Shown in pieces: positions 51,620-62,577 of a stretch of DNA of 64,000 bases. Positions within the stretch are counted from its first letter, which is position 1; each line of letters begins with the position of its first letter. Source of the DNA: Galeruca laticollis (Eukaryota; Arthropoda; Insecta; Coleoptera; Chrysomelidae); NCBI GenBank assembly GCA_963921935.1, contig OY998175.1:288146246-288210245 (forward strand), in the 5' to 3' direction. The translations under genes were made by a program, and so were the position numbers. The notes beneath the pieces are model-generated. The model ran no database searches and was not told where the DNA came from. It saw only the letters and a list, made by a program, of their open reading frames with translations.

Positions 51620-54226
51620 GAGTAAATTGGGGGAATATGCCGCGCTGGGTAATACGCCGCAGTTTGATATTTCCGTTCCAAGTCAACATTTGGCAACAAT
51701 GGTCGTTCATCCATATTTGTGTCAGACAGAAAACAAGCGTGAATCATTCGCAAATCGAAACCATTAGTTTTTTAGTGAGTGACGTCGATATAAAGGTAAG
51801 CACCGTGTAAAATAGTTTCTAATGTTAAGTTATATACAGTGGTGAAGGAAGTCTTAAGCAGATTTCGTCAATTTTAATAGAAGTGTGTCAAAGAATGATT
51901 CATAACCTTACTCTTTTTTGGCGGAACACTCTGTTAAACGTATGATAAATATGTGTTTTGATTTTATTTGTCATAAGATGCAATATGGGGTATTATGCGT
52001 CACATTTTTTCAACTGCGGCGTATTACCCCGAGCGTATTACTCTTACCCTTACCTGCTTTTTTTTGGTTTCAGATGCCTCGTACTTTTGTTCGGAAAAAC
52101 GTTAGAGCTTTATGGTCAGAAGAAGATCTTGGCAATGCCATTGAAGATCTTAGACATGGTAGAGGATCTGTTCGCCAAATTAGCTGTACTTATAACGTTC
52201 CTGCCCGTACTTTGATGAGAAGAATGCGGTCTGGAAACCTCCGCAAAGAAAAATTGGGCCGCAAAAGTTGTCTAACTTCAGATCATGAAGCAAGTTTGGT
52301 AAAATACATCCAAACTATGGAAAAGCATGGATTTGCACTTACATCAGTTGATGTGAAAAAGATTGCATTTTCTTTTGCGGTTCAAAATAATATTTCAAAT
52401 ACCTTAAATGTCGAGAAAAAGCAAGCTGGGTATGACTGGTTTGTATCGTTTATGAAAAGACATCCTGAATTGTCAATTCGCCAAGCTCAAGGAATGTCTA
52501 TAGCGCGAGCGCAAGGCATGTCTAAGAATGAATGCGAACGATATTTTGATCTGTTGCAGAAAACATTAACAGATAATGACTTAATGAACACCCCGAGAAA
52601 AATATTTAATATCGATGAATCAGGGCTACAACTTAACAATAACCCAGGAAAAGTTATTGCCACTAAAGGCACCAAAACCGTAAACTGCGTTACAAGTGGT
52701 GAGAAAGGTGAGACGGTGTCAGTTATAGCCTGTGTTAATGCAGAAGGTCATTTTCTTCCTCCCGTTTGTATCTTTAAAGGCAAGAAGAAAAAACAAGAGT
52801 TCGAAGATGGTTTGCCTCTTGGGGGTAAAGTTATAATGAATGAAAAATCGGCATATGTAACAACAGATATTTTTAAAATATGGCTTCGAGAGCACTTTAT
52901 TGCCAGAAAAGAGCCAGGTAAAGTATTGCTCATTTTAGATGGCCATTCGTCGCACTGTTCGGATGTAGAATTATTAGATTTAGCCGCAAGCAACGATGTC
53001 ATCATGTTGTGTCTACCAAGCCATACGACACACTGGCTTCAGCCACTAGACAAATCGTTTTTCAAACCTTTAAAAACCTATTGGTCACAAGCCTGTAATA
53101 ACTGGATACATAATCATCCTGGTCGGAAATTGAATAGGCTACAGTTTCCAGCACTCTTAAACAATGCATGGTGTAAAGCCGCTACGGTTCAAAACGGGGT
53201 TTCGGGTTTCAGAACCTGCGGAATCCATCCATTTAATGCAACCATAATTCCCGATCATGCTTTCATCCAGCATACTCCCGCGACAATTCCTAGGAACAAT
53301 AATTTAGAACAAAATGCTGATGGTGTTATTCCTGATGATGCCGACAACAATGTTGAAGATAATCCTAATGATGAGGTCAATAATATTCATAACAACGAAG
53401 TATCATTTGAAGCGATCGTACCTATTCCAGCTATACCTGGTCCAAGTGGGTGTCAGAAGAGAAAGCAGCATGCTCAGTTACTTACATGCCCAGAAACAAT
53501 TGCAGAGAAACGAAAGAAAAGAGAAATTAAAGACAAAAAGGAAGCAGCAAAGCTAAAACGTAAAAAAAATAAGATGGAAAAAGATGAGGCCGAAAAAGAG
53601 AACAAAGGAAAAAAGAAGACATTCACTCAAAAGAAAAGACGTGATGCTAATCCTGATACTAGTTCATCAGAAAGCGAATTAGAAGTGCCTACAATGGAGA
53701 GCGGTGAATCAGAATTGGAATACGATGAATCAGAATATTGTGCACAATGCCGTGGATACTATTTTGATAAAAAAGGACCAAAATGTGATTGGTTGCAATG
53801 TGTGCAATGTAATCATTGGGTTCACGAGATATGTACTCCATCAAACATATATTGTGCAGATTGTGTTCCAGATCAGACATAAGATTAGACATAAGATTCA
53901 GTAATATATAATATGTAATGTTGTAAAAATAAAGTTTTTTTTTCAGTTTCATGGAATATTTTATTTCTTACGAGAATAGCATGTTGCCATATTACCCATG
54001 GTATGATGCCATATTACCCATGGTATGGGGTAAAATGGCAATAGAGTATCACTATGCATTTTTACTTCTAATCTTTCGCTGTGTGTGAATATGGCATCGA
54101 GCGACTCTGAACACATACATATATTGTGTAAGCTCTAACGTGCAGCCATCGTGTTTCAGCTAGGCGCGTTGGTTCTTAGAATGTGGGCATTTGAATTTTA
54201 TGTTGCCATATTACCCCAATTTACTC
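51620..54226 (+). mobile_element. pogo-type DNA transposon inside the Penelope-like element
   Basis: Ends are inverted repeats GAGTAAATTGGGG.AATATG, flanked by TA (51618-51619 and 54227-54228), the pogo/Tc1 target. Removing it gives a continuous Penelope-type reading frame. Subterminal motifs: gggtaatacgccgcagttt at 51646 and its inverse at ~52002-52022, and two tandem copies of ccatattacccatggtatg at ~53987-54029. The one gene inside is undamaged. Confidence 0.85.
52074..53882 (+). CDS. pogo-type transposase with C-terminal PHD-like zinc finger, apparently intact
   Basis: 602 residues. Residues 1-60 (MPRTFVRKNVRALWSEEDLG...) form a psq-type helix-turn-helix (GSVRQISCTYNVPARTLMRR). Residues ~80-150 are a CENP-B-type helix-turn-helix (YDWFVSFMKRHPELS). 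The DDE_1 catalytic core has Asp in IFNIDESG, LLILDGHSSH and HWLQPLDKS, the DDD triad of pogo. A Lys/Glu-rich linker leads to a C-terminal finger with CAQC...CDWLQCVQCNHWVHEIC...CADC, a PHD-like C4HC3 pattern. The start is the ATG preceded directly by a strong acceptor (ttttttttggtttcag), so a 5' intron is likely; the frame also runs upstream to 51918 without family features. No lesions; AATAAA follows at 53929. Confidence 0.85.
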   Translation: MPRTFVRKNVRALWSEEDLGNAIEDLRHGRGSVRQISCTYNVPARTLMRRMRSGNLRKEKLGRKSCLTSDHEASLVKYIQTMEKHGFALTSVDVKKIAFSFAVQNNISNTLNVEKKQAGYDWFVSFMKRHPELSIRQAQGMSIARAQGMSKNECERYFDLLQKTLTDNDLMNTPRKIFNIDESGLQLNNNPGKVIATKGTKTVNCVTSGEKGETVSVIACVNAEGHFLPPVCIFKGKKKKQEFEDGLPLGGKVIMNEKSAYVTTDIFKIWLREHFIARKEPGKVLLILDGHSSHCSDVELLDLAASNDVIMLCLPSHTTHWLQPLDKSFFKPLKTYWSQACNNWIHNHPGRKLNRLQFPALLNNAWCKAATVQNGVSGFRTCGIHPFNATIIPDHAFIQHTPATIPRNNNLEQNADGVIPDDADNNVEDNPNDEVNNIHNNEVSFEAIVPIPAIPGPSGCQKRKQHAQLLTCPETIAEKRKKREIKDKKEAAKLKRKKNKMEKDEAEKENKGKKKTFTQKKRRDANPDTSSSESELEVPTMESGESELEYDESEYCAQCRGYYFDKKGPKCDWLQCVQCNHWVHEICTPSNIYCADCVPDQT

Positions 54227-54943
54227 TATACAAAAGAAATTTCATCCAATAGATATACAAACTTTCTTTCAAATGCACCAATACAACACAAAACAAATGC
54301 TGTCAGAATGTTAACAGATAGGGCTATAAAATTAGCACATCCTAAATATCGAAAAGATAACTTGAGAAAAGTAAGAGAAATTTTAGAAGAAAATAACTAT
54401 CCACAATCATTTTATGGGAAGTTAATAAAAAAGAGAATTCACACAATTTATAATAATAATAATAAAAAAAATAATAATTCTGATACCATAGTCAAATACA
54501 TACCTTTACCATACACACATTCACTATCGGAAATAATTAATAATACCTTAAAAAAACACAACATAGTAGTTGCTCATAAATTAGAAAATACAAACAATAG
54601 CCTCTTCAGTAAATTAAAACCCAAAATTCCCAATAATAAACAAACAAAATATGAAATAGGATGTGAGGATTGTAATGGTGTATATATCGGGCAAACCTTA
54701 CAATATTTACATAAAAGAATGCAAGCCCATCGTAACTCAAAAACTGATGTTACCGCGTTGACAAAGCACCAACAAGAACTAGATCATAAATTTAATTACG
54801 ATGATATAAAAATCTTAGATAAAGAAGTAAACACAAAAAAACGTACATATTTGGAAATGATCAGGATAAAACAAAATAAAAACGCAATTAATTTTAGAAG
54901 TGACATCAATAACCTAAGTCATATATATACCGGTTTAATTTAG
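54209..54943 (+). pseudogene. Penelope-like element, C-terminal GIY-YIG endonuclease
   Basis: Resumes with YTKEISSNRYTNFLSN and HKTNAVRMLTDRAIKLAHPK of the Penelope RT tail. The GIY-YIG nuclease follows, with GVYIGQTLQYLHKRMQAHRN and RTYLEMIRIKQNKNAINFR (catalytic Arg and Glu region). The nuclease open frame is intact to TAG at 54941-54943; the element is broken only by 5' truncation, a 1-nt shift and the pogo insertion. The nuclease would cut the target for reverse transcription. Confidence 0.8.
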
Positions 54944-55413
54944 AATTAAAAATAAAAATAACAAATAGTATATGAAAAAATAGACATCGAAATAACTATT
55001 GCATCTTGACAAATGTGTCCAATCTATATAATACCTGAAATGAATTAATATATCTTCATACAGTATAAACCATTAAAACTTGTTAAATTAAAAAAACTTT
55101 AAAAAGCCATAACATACATTAAATTGATACTAGATCATTTATTTTAAATACAAATTTTAAAATGATTTTTAAAATGTTTTGAGTTGTATCAAGTCGTAGA
55201 TTTTTTTATGTAAGTATTTTATCACCTGTTAAATAATGTAAAGATGTAAAGATTGTAAATATTTGTGTAATTTTAGCAACATTGTTCAGAAGATGACACG
55301 TATGATGTCGAAACGTCAATAAAATTATAATTAAAGTAATGGAGACTTTTTATTCCAAGAATAGTTAATATAAAAATTATATATGGTAGGTCAAGAAATA
55401 ACAATATTTTAGA

Positions 55414-55415
<2 letters not shown>
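54944..55415 (+). other. Penelope-like 3' region with a GAAACG hairpin end
   Basis: AT-rich 3' flank. At 55292-55319 a GACA...TGTC hairpin is followed directly by GAAACGTC, the same arrangement as in the inverted repeat at 14 kb. Confidence 0.5.

Positions 55416-55475
<60 letters not shown>
55416..55475. repeat. (TA)n microsatellite
   Basis: About 30 TA units at the right edge of the Penelope-like sequence. Confidence 0.95.
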
Positions 55476-55477
<2 letters not shown>

Positions 55478-55479
55478 TC

Positions 55480-57560
55480 TGGCCACTCTTCGTCAAGAGT
55501 TTTCGCTAGACTTTGGAAGTCTTTCTCATTATTATTATTTCTCTTTATTTCCGTATTCTTTTCGCTGATAACCTTTTCCCACATGGGTTGCCATACTTCT
55601 TTGACGTCTCTTTTAACTGATTTCTTTCTTTATTCTAATTTCTCCTATCAATTTATTTTTATCTCTCTCCTGAACTTTTTCAGCATAATATGTCAAGTCA
55701 GTACTTATGTCTGTTAGTTCATTTTTTGGTTTATAAGTGCCTGCCACTAATTTTTCTAGTTGTCTAACCTGTTCCACCATTACGTGATCTCATTAGGTTT
55801 TGTTCTTTCATCTCCCTCCCGTGTTCGGGTGTGTCAGGAGTACTGCCTTTCCTCTTTCTCTTGGGATTCTTCAAAGTAGTATCCTTTCGGTTCTCCAGTG
55901 TTTCTTTTAAGTTTGTCGTTTGAGCTTTGGCTGCTGCCGAGGAGGTCACCTTTATGTTGCTGGGGTAGGTTTTCCTCTCTTCATTGACGGACTCCACGTA
56001 TTCTAATCTTTTATGAGGTGACCTGTGAATTTAGTTTCTTGTCTGTGAGATCTCATACGATTTAAAACCTTAGAAGGCCTCCTGCCATTTATTGATCCAC
56101 GATGGTTCGCTTCCAGTAGCATTCAGGTCCTCGGCTTGTTCGTCTGCCAGAGGCATCTCCTCTTGCGCCTTTGCAATTGGTTTTGCATCCATGCTTTTCC
56201 CACGAATCAGGCAGAAAATAGGTCTTAACAAGGAGAAATAAAATTGTAAATAAGTGTGTAATCTTTTGTTCAATCAAGCCTAACGCTTTCGACATTACGT
56301 CATCCTCAGGGTTGACGAAAGCCCTGAGGATGACGTAATGTAAAACAAGAGTGTGTCCACTTTATAATTAGGATAAAAAAAATAGGTCCATTGCAGCAGT
56401 GCTCCCATACTGCAGTAAGATCTGCAATACAACCGATAGAGACCAGGAAATCGGAAGACATCGTTTACGACTCTTTTACGGAGAAGCCATTCATCCTCAT
56501 AGGTTTAATCCGGTCCTGCTGTTTTCTTTGGTTTTAACGGGCTTATAGTTTCTATTAATTCTTCGTATATGAGTGCTTCTTCATCCTTTGCCATATTATA
56601 CCTCTCTTTGTTTTCTTCTTCGGATTTTTCCTTATTTTTATAGATATTATCCATGTTTCCTTGGGTATCGTTGCCGTTGGATTGTAGCGGTATTTTTTTT
56701 TCAATATATTCGTATATCTTATATTATCTCTGTTATTGAATTCTATTTCTTCTATCTGTTGTGTAAACCATTTCCCGTTTTTTTCTGTAGAAAAGGTTTG
56801 TGGTCTCTTGTTTTTGTTTCCTATATTGGTTAAGTTCATTTTGATCATTTCTTATCCATTTGTCACTGGCTTACTATTTTGTTATACTTTTTTCCTGCAC
56901 TCTTCACCAAACCATTCTGTCTATATTTCCTTTTCTGCCTGAAATTTCTGCTGCGTTTTCTATTATACTTTTAACAATTATTTTTCTATATTAAGTTCTT
57001 TGTTTTGGACAAGTTTTGTTGCATTGCTTATCTGTTTTGTTGTCCTCTCTTTAATCACTTTCTTTTAGTCAATATGTGGCCAGTGTCTGGATTCGGTAGT
57101 CGAAATGATCTTAGATTTTAACGGGGTTACAGTGCACTGAAACCAAAGGTTTATTGTGCCCCGAAATGATCTTACATCGAGTATTATTTTGAGCCATTTT
57201 TTTGAGATGATTACGTGATCCATTTGGTTACCCATCACTACTTCCTGATATGATCTACGGTATCTTTTGTTATCTGCTATGTTTAAATTTTGTGCTTCGT
57301 ATGTATGTGTCTGTTGGACTGGCTAGATTACAGAGTCTTGATCTATTTTCGTTTGTTTTATTGTGGATACTTTCTTTACCTGCTACATTTTTATTGTATG
57401 CTTCTATTCGTATTTTGGTATTAAAATCGCCATTTATCATAAGTACGTCATTCCATGGGATTTCTTTAGCGAATTGTTATAGATATAGATATAATGCCAT
57501 CTTGACTTCGTCTCTGGCTTCTTTTGTTGGTGCAGTCGCATCTAGATAATTTTAAAGAAC
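55480..57560 (-). pseudogene. Decayed non-LTR retrotransposon (endonuclease and linker remnants)
   Basis: Minus strand from 57545: ATAPTKEARDEV, NDVLMINGDFNTKIRIEAYN (endonuclease, GDFN motif) and AGKESIHNKTNENRSRL, then scattered fragments with many stops. At 56190-55764 the strand reads MDAKPIAKAQEEMPLADEQA and a Lys-rich stretch with SSAAAKAQTTNLKETLENRK; I do not recognise this part, possibly an ORF1. It is strongly decayed. Confidence 0.5.
56282..56336 (-). ncRNA. Hammerhead-like motif and palindrome (Penelope-type end)
   Basis: The minus strand has CTGAGGA, then T-GAC-GTAAT-GTC, then GAAAG (about 56312-56289), which fits the hammerhead core CUGANGA-stem II-GAAA. A mirrored second copy (ccctgaggatgacgtaatg, plus strand 56318-56336) makes a palindrome. 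Stems I and III are not clear, so a functional ribozyme is unproven. The 14-kb and 55.3-kb motifs have only the stem II-GAAA part. Confidence 0.35.
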
Positions 57561-58049
57561 GAATAACGCTTGCGATTAGGTAGATCTCGCTTGATATGTT
57601 AAACAATGCTGTTTTTTATTCAAGATTAAGATTTTGCCAAGACATTCGCGATAAGCATTTTGAATATCTAATTCATTGACATTCATAGTTTTGTTTATTT
57701 TTCACATTATGTACAAGTATTATATTTCAGAGGATTGTAGGGAATATCGGTAATCAAATGATTTTATTTATTTATATGTTGATTTTTGCAATAAACTTGA
57801 AAACGATAACATTTTTGAATAGAGAATGGAGAGACCTTCCAAACAATCACAAGCCCATACTTCCCATATTTAAAAAATTGGTTTTTTTTTCATTGGCTTT
57901 GACACTCGTCATTCGGCCAGTCACAACAGGAACAAACTATTAATATATAAAAAATATTCACCTCACTCACACCTAACCAATTCTAAGAGAAGACAGAACC
58001 ACCTACCTAAAAATACAACATGAACATAACAGGGTCACTCACTTCTTGT
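57561..58049. other. Spacer without a recognised gene
   Basis: No supported coding sequence between the decayed retrotransposon and the 3' end of the jockey-like element. Confidence 0.4.
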
Positions 58050-58905
58050 CTAGGGGCTCATTGATTCATATATGAATTTCGTCAGAACGTTATATACTTC
58101 CATTTTGGTTAAAGCTAAAAGATGGCAGGTAATGAAGGGTGGGAAAAAACCGTTTCTTATTAGTTCATTAATAAGGTTTTGAGTTTCTTGGAAATAGATG
58201 CAGTTAAAGAAAATATGATTCAGATCACTTTTAATATGACAGTGTTGACACAGGTCTGTGTGCGTGTCCAAAGCGTAGTCTTACAATAGTTGTAATGTAT
58301 TATTTACGTGGGCAGGAATAAAAATTGAAACAACAGTAATTCGGAATTTCTTGTTGAATTAATCAATATTGGGTATTAAGTATTTTCCAAGACTTTTTCC
58401 ATAAACAACTTTGATTTTGCCTAGAATTAGCAAATGCGTCTGGTACAGTAATGGGATATATAGATAAGGCGCCATTTTCTACTGCATTTTTAGCTAAACG
58501 ATCTACATGTTCATTATGTTTTAGTCCTATATGTGCTTAGATCCATATTAGCTGTTCATGTTTGTTATCTTTTTTTAATTGAAATAACATTTTTTTATAT
58601 AAAATATATAGAGATTATCTGATAAAGTATAATAGTAGGATTTTGTATAGCTGTTAACAAAGACAGAGAATCGGTTAATATAATAGCAGAACTTTTTCGG
58701 ACGAAGAAAATTTTTTTAACGATTCATAGGTGCCCAGTAGTTGTTAGTTGAATAAAATTCGTTTAGTATACATATTTGTTGATTCAAAGATTCGTTGGAA
58801 GACATAATTTTTATGAGGAATTTATGGCTAAGATAATTTCTTCTATATTTTAAGGGAGTTTCTAAAGCTTCCACGTGAAGTGGCTCAATGGGAGTAGACC
58901 TCAGG
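58050..58905 (-). pseudogene. Jockey-like ORF2 C-terminus
   Basis: 58271-58050 has CQHCHIKSDLNHIFFNC, the terminal zinc motif. Just left of the Harbinger/Spy-like insertion the frame reads LRSTPIEPLHVEALETPLKY, the segment between RT and RNase H. RNase H text between them is decayed (stops at several points). Confidence 0.65.
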
Positions 58906-59860
58906 TTTGTTCCTACAAAGAATCCCCAACAAGTCCGTGACAGTTTTCAAACCAACTTTAATGCGCATGTCTGTTTTGGATCGATTCCAAACAAGTTTGA
59001 AACTAGGTGATCAACGTCCGCTTAGCTTTTATTTCTCTGTGACACTTGCGATTTGTGATATAACCTCACTTTGAAGTGCTTGACAAGCCAGTATTTATTA
59101 TTGTTTTTAAAGTGTTTTTTTCTACAACATTAGGCCAAGTAATGACTTCAGGAGCAAGATTGCTCAAAAAGTATTCTACTCTTTTAATTACCCTGAATAA
59201 AGCACTAATAGTTATATTAAATCTATCAGCTACATCTCGATAGCTGGATGTTTGATGCCCTGCATACCACAAAAAAATATATACATGTTGTAATGCACTC
59301 AGTTTTCCATATGGTCCACTTTGTGGTTTGTAATAAGTCCTAGCTACAAATCTTTCAGCAATTATATTTGCAGTGGCGGGGCTAACACGGAAATGTTCTA
59401 TAAACTCAACTCTATTGAACTGGGGTACTGTTTGTTCAAAAAAGTTATGATTCTTTGGTCTAACTCGGTCTGCCAATACATCTTCTAAGTCAAAATCCGC
59501 ATCTGAGTCAGAAAAGTCTGAAATCTTCGATTCGTCGGATGTATCAAAATCACTCAATTTTCAATAAAAAACACTTCAAACACTTGAAAACAAAAATATT
59601 TTTGAAATAATTATAAAAGTGACACAGAAGAAAGGTTGGTTTTATTTTTTTTGTAACTGCGCATGATTCCAACAATTTACTTGTAAAAGATCCGCAAACT
59701 GTTCTGACAGTTAGTAAACTATCAGAGAAACGTGTAGGAACAGCGCATCGGTTGTTTTCCAGCATAAGTCCAACAATCAGAAACCTTGTTGGAACGCGGC
59801 TAAGTCTTTTGCGCCGAATCCGGACTGTCACTGACTGTTTCTGATTACTGTAGGAACAAA
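58906..59860 (-). mobile_element. Harbinger/Spy-like element inserted without target duplication
   Basis: 12-bp inverted ends TTTGTTCCTACA (58906-58917) and TGTAGGAACAAA (59849-59860), with a further shared gtgacagt inside each end. Joining the flanks (CAGG and GCTC) gives an unbroken jockey-like frame, AMRALRSTPIEP, so no bases were duplicated. The internal gene resembles the N-terminus of Harbinger transposases. Zero duplication is known for Spy-type PIF/Harbinger relatives. Confidence 0.6.
59066..59557 (-). pseudogene. Harbinger-like transposase N-terminal fragment
   Basis: 163 codons starting MSDFDTSDESKISDF: an acidic N-terminus, then a helical DNA-binding region with EFIEHFRVSPATANIIAERF, KLSALQHVYIFLWYAGHQTS and SYRDVADRFNITISALFRVI, as in HARBI1-type proteins. 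The frame stops before the DDE catalytic domain, which is absent from the 955-bp element, so it cannot transpose by itself. Confidence 0.65.
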
Positions 59861-60252
59861 GCTCTCATAGCACTCATACAAATACGTAGAGCTTTGTTTT
59901 GAAATACGTCATCTTTTTGTAAATTATGTTCACTTGGATATCCATAAAGTGAACATCCATAATCTATTATGGATCTAATGTAAGATCAATAAAAAAGTAG
60001 CGAAATCGTTACATCAGTTTCAAAAATGAATTTTAAAAAATTCATACACCTATTACATATATTCAATATATGTTCGATATGGGTTTTCCACGTTAACTTC
60101 CGATCAACTATTATTCCCAAGTATTCTATTGATTAACAAAAGGGAAATGCTTGTGTATTCAAGTGAATCGGATCGATATTAGGGATGTTATATGTAGAAC
60201 AAATGCAAACTGATGATTTCGTGGGAGATACTTCAAAACCATTTTTAATTAA

Positions 60253-60907
60253 TCATTTATAAACCGATCCGTATATTTTCTCTAACGTCTGTACATCATC
60301 ATCATAATTTTGTGTCTCTGAATATAAGCAAAAATCATACGCATACTGAATTATTTTCGGGGTGATATTCTCAACGTAAATACTATGAAAGTCAGCTGTA
60401 TATAAATGAAAAAGCAAAGGACTCAATACTGAACCCTGGGGTAGTCTTGAATTATTATAACGAGGTCCTATGAGGTGATTATTATGAATTCTTATAGAAA
60501 ATGTTCTATGAGAATGAAAGTTAATGATTGCATCAGTTAATTGAGTCGGTATTAGGAAGTTATTAATCATTTTTTCTCTCAAAATAGGTAAGCAGACGCT
60601 ATCATAGAAGCACCTTCAATATCTAGGCAAAGTGTAGGTAAATATCTATTGGTGGAATAAGTATTTTGAATATCGATTACGAGAGTTGTTAGAGCGTCAA
60701 TTGTACCACAACCTTTCTGAAGCCAAACTGGGTTCTTGGAAGGAGGTTTTTCTGAAATAACCACCATTCCAGTCTGTGCTTAATGGTACGTTCTAAAGTT
60801 TTCAACATACAAGACATATGACGACAGGATTTAGCATGATTGGGATCTTTACCTGGCTTGAGAATAGGAATAATGTTGACATCCTTCAACGCATTAATTA
60901 TCAGTAG
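60253..60907 (-). pseudogene. Jockey-like reverse transcriptase
   Basis: The minus strand reads DVNIIPILKPGKDPNHAKSC, LPRTQFGFRKGCGTIDAL (after a frameshift), PTLCLDIEGA, SRLPQGSVLSPLLFHLYTAD and the catalytic block as QYAYDFCLYS, where the usual Y/FADD reads YAYD, so the active site is lost. Interrupted upstream by Crypton D. Confidence 0.7.
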
Positions 60908-60908
60908 T

Positions 60909-61090
60909 AATACCACAAGTGATTGAATTTTCGCGATAAGTCTGTCGATTCATTTTCGAACGAAACTGAATTGTTTCGAGAAAACACCACGAGTCCGCAG
61001 GACGAGTGGTGTTTTCTCGAATCAATTCAGTTTCGTTCAAAAATGAAAGACAGACTTATGAGATAAATTCAATCACGAGTGGAATTTTAT
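60909..61090. repeat. Long palindrome P7, at the 3' end of Crypton D
   Basis: Arms of ~80 bp (60911-60990 and 61005-61088) pair at roughly 85-90%: ccac.agtgattgaattt...gacagacttat and fully matched gaaaacaccac/gtggtgttttc near the centre gagtccgcaggacgag. Confidence 0.9.
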
Positions 61091-61262
61091 TAGACTATTT
61101 CACAAACAGAGTGAAAGATAAAAAATCTGAAATTCGGCAGGATTAGAGGAAATTGGCAAAAAAGTTGACCTGAGAAATCAATAAATTTCAATGAACAGAA
61201 AACATTGACATCGAAAGAAATACTACACTACCAACAATAACCATAACATACTGAAATATTTT

Positions 61263-62382
61263 TCAATTATAATTATTATAAATGGTACAGTTATTATATA
61301 CAATGTTTTGAGCTTGATTATTTGAACACGCGCTTGTACTTGCAATATTTGTTACATCTTGATTGCTATAATTTCTGACATTTGCTATAAGTTTTTCGTG
61401 ATATTGTTTACTAAGTTGGATGTAGGGTTTCAGCGAACTAGAGCTCGAATGTCCAGTAATTTTTATGGTTTCCTGTTCTCCTACTCCTCTACATAAAAGT
61501 TCACTGACTGCTGTTGCTCGATTTGAATGGTTGGTAATTTTTTGCTTTTTCACATCAAGCCCTATATTCTGAGCTGATGTTTTGGTCCATTTACTGATCG
61601 TATTGATCCCTAGAGGCATATTTTTGTACCAAGGAGTGCAATGATCACCAGGCTTCCAATGTCCATTCACGGTGAGAAACAACCTATTAGATCTTACATT
61701 ATTACCTCGTATTGAAATCATCTTTTTATAAAGTCTCACGGGGCACATTGTTGCATTTTGCACATTTCCAATCAACCATTTGCTGTTCGCACATCGCTGG
61801 CCACCTCCTTGGCACGTTTTTGAAAAAACTGTATTATATTCGATTCTGCCGGTAGGCGCCCCCTTATTATCTAATTCTTCTTTAAAATAATCTATCAAAC
61901 AATATGCAGCTTCACCTCCTCTCCAAGCAAGTTCTACTGCTGCGATATGGAAAAATTTCTTCATGGGTCAACGGTGCCGAACTGATCTTTCGTTTCTGTA
62001 CGTTACCTTGAAGCAACTTGCGTTTTGTATCTCGCGCATTTCTGGCCGATTGAAAAATAATATCTTTGAATGGGTCGAAACTTCGTCCATATTCATTATA
62101 GGATTTTTCTTGCAATAATCTAGCACTCACATTCCAAATCGTCTTCACAACACATTCCTTGTAATCAGAACCATCGATTTTCCTCATGTTGAAGCCCCAG
62201 TCCTTCAAAATAATAGCTAGTCTCTCGACAGGCGTTGCTTCATCTAATAGGTATTTTCGTTCATCGCAAAATCTGGTAAATTGCTTCCAAATGTACTCCT
62301 TCGATTTCCTCGTATTTTTCGGTACATTTTCATCGATTTTTTCGTTGATTGATTCGATAGAATTCATCCCAAATCTACTCAT
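61263..62382 (-). pseudogene. Crypton-type tyrosine recombinase D, one deletion
   Basis: Starts MSRFGMNSIESINEKIDENV at 62382 (the ATG is the one shared with copy C). Frame to ~61965, then a deletion of ~20 residues relative to C (after LTHEE) shifts to the second frame, which runs to TAA at 61263. Catalytic residues intact: Arg in VELAWRGGEA, NHSNRATAVSE (H-x-x-R), His in KITGHSSSS, Tyr in LKPYIQL. C-terminal tail ends in an Asn/Tyr run. Only one lesion; otherwise it reads through where C has its TGA and 4-bp insertion. Confidence 0.8.
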
Positions 62383-62577
62383 TTTTGAATGCGTCCACAG
62401 CGTAATCACTTATATTTGACGTTTAACTGTCACATGCACTGTAAACAAATCTGAAAACACCGAACTTGATAGGCCAATTAGAGTCAAGAGTCAAGTTTGG
62501 TATTATCGGTGAGCCGAACTTGACTAGAGCTTCTGATTGGTTCATTTCGTAGGTGAGTGAAATAGTCCATAGATTAT

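Larger units (their letters stand above)
60909..62577 (-). mobile_element. Crypton element D inside the jockey-like RT
   Basis: The RT frame stops after DILNNLW (62578) and resumes near 60908; joining at the shared TGG gives NNLWYYY. The insert is then 1669 bp, almost the length of Crypton C (1671 bp). It holds one recombinase gene of the same lineage as C, and palindrome P7 reaches its 3' border. A short GACTATTTCAC appears at the 5' end and inverted at 61093-61103. The border is less certain than in C because the two NLW contexts are not identical. Confidence 0.65.

Noticed and set aside
51918..52073. N-terminal extension of the pogo transposase
   Set aside because: No family similarity, and a strong splice acceptor ends exactly at the conserved ATG, so this is probably intron or leader.
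57250..57549. 99-codon plus-strand ORF
   Set aside because: Antisense of the decayed endonuclease domain with the GDFN motif.
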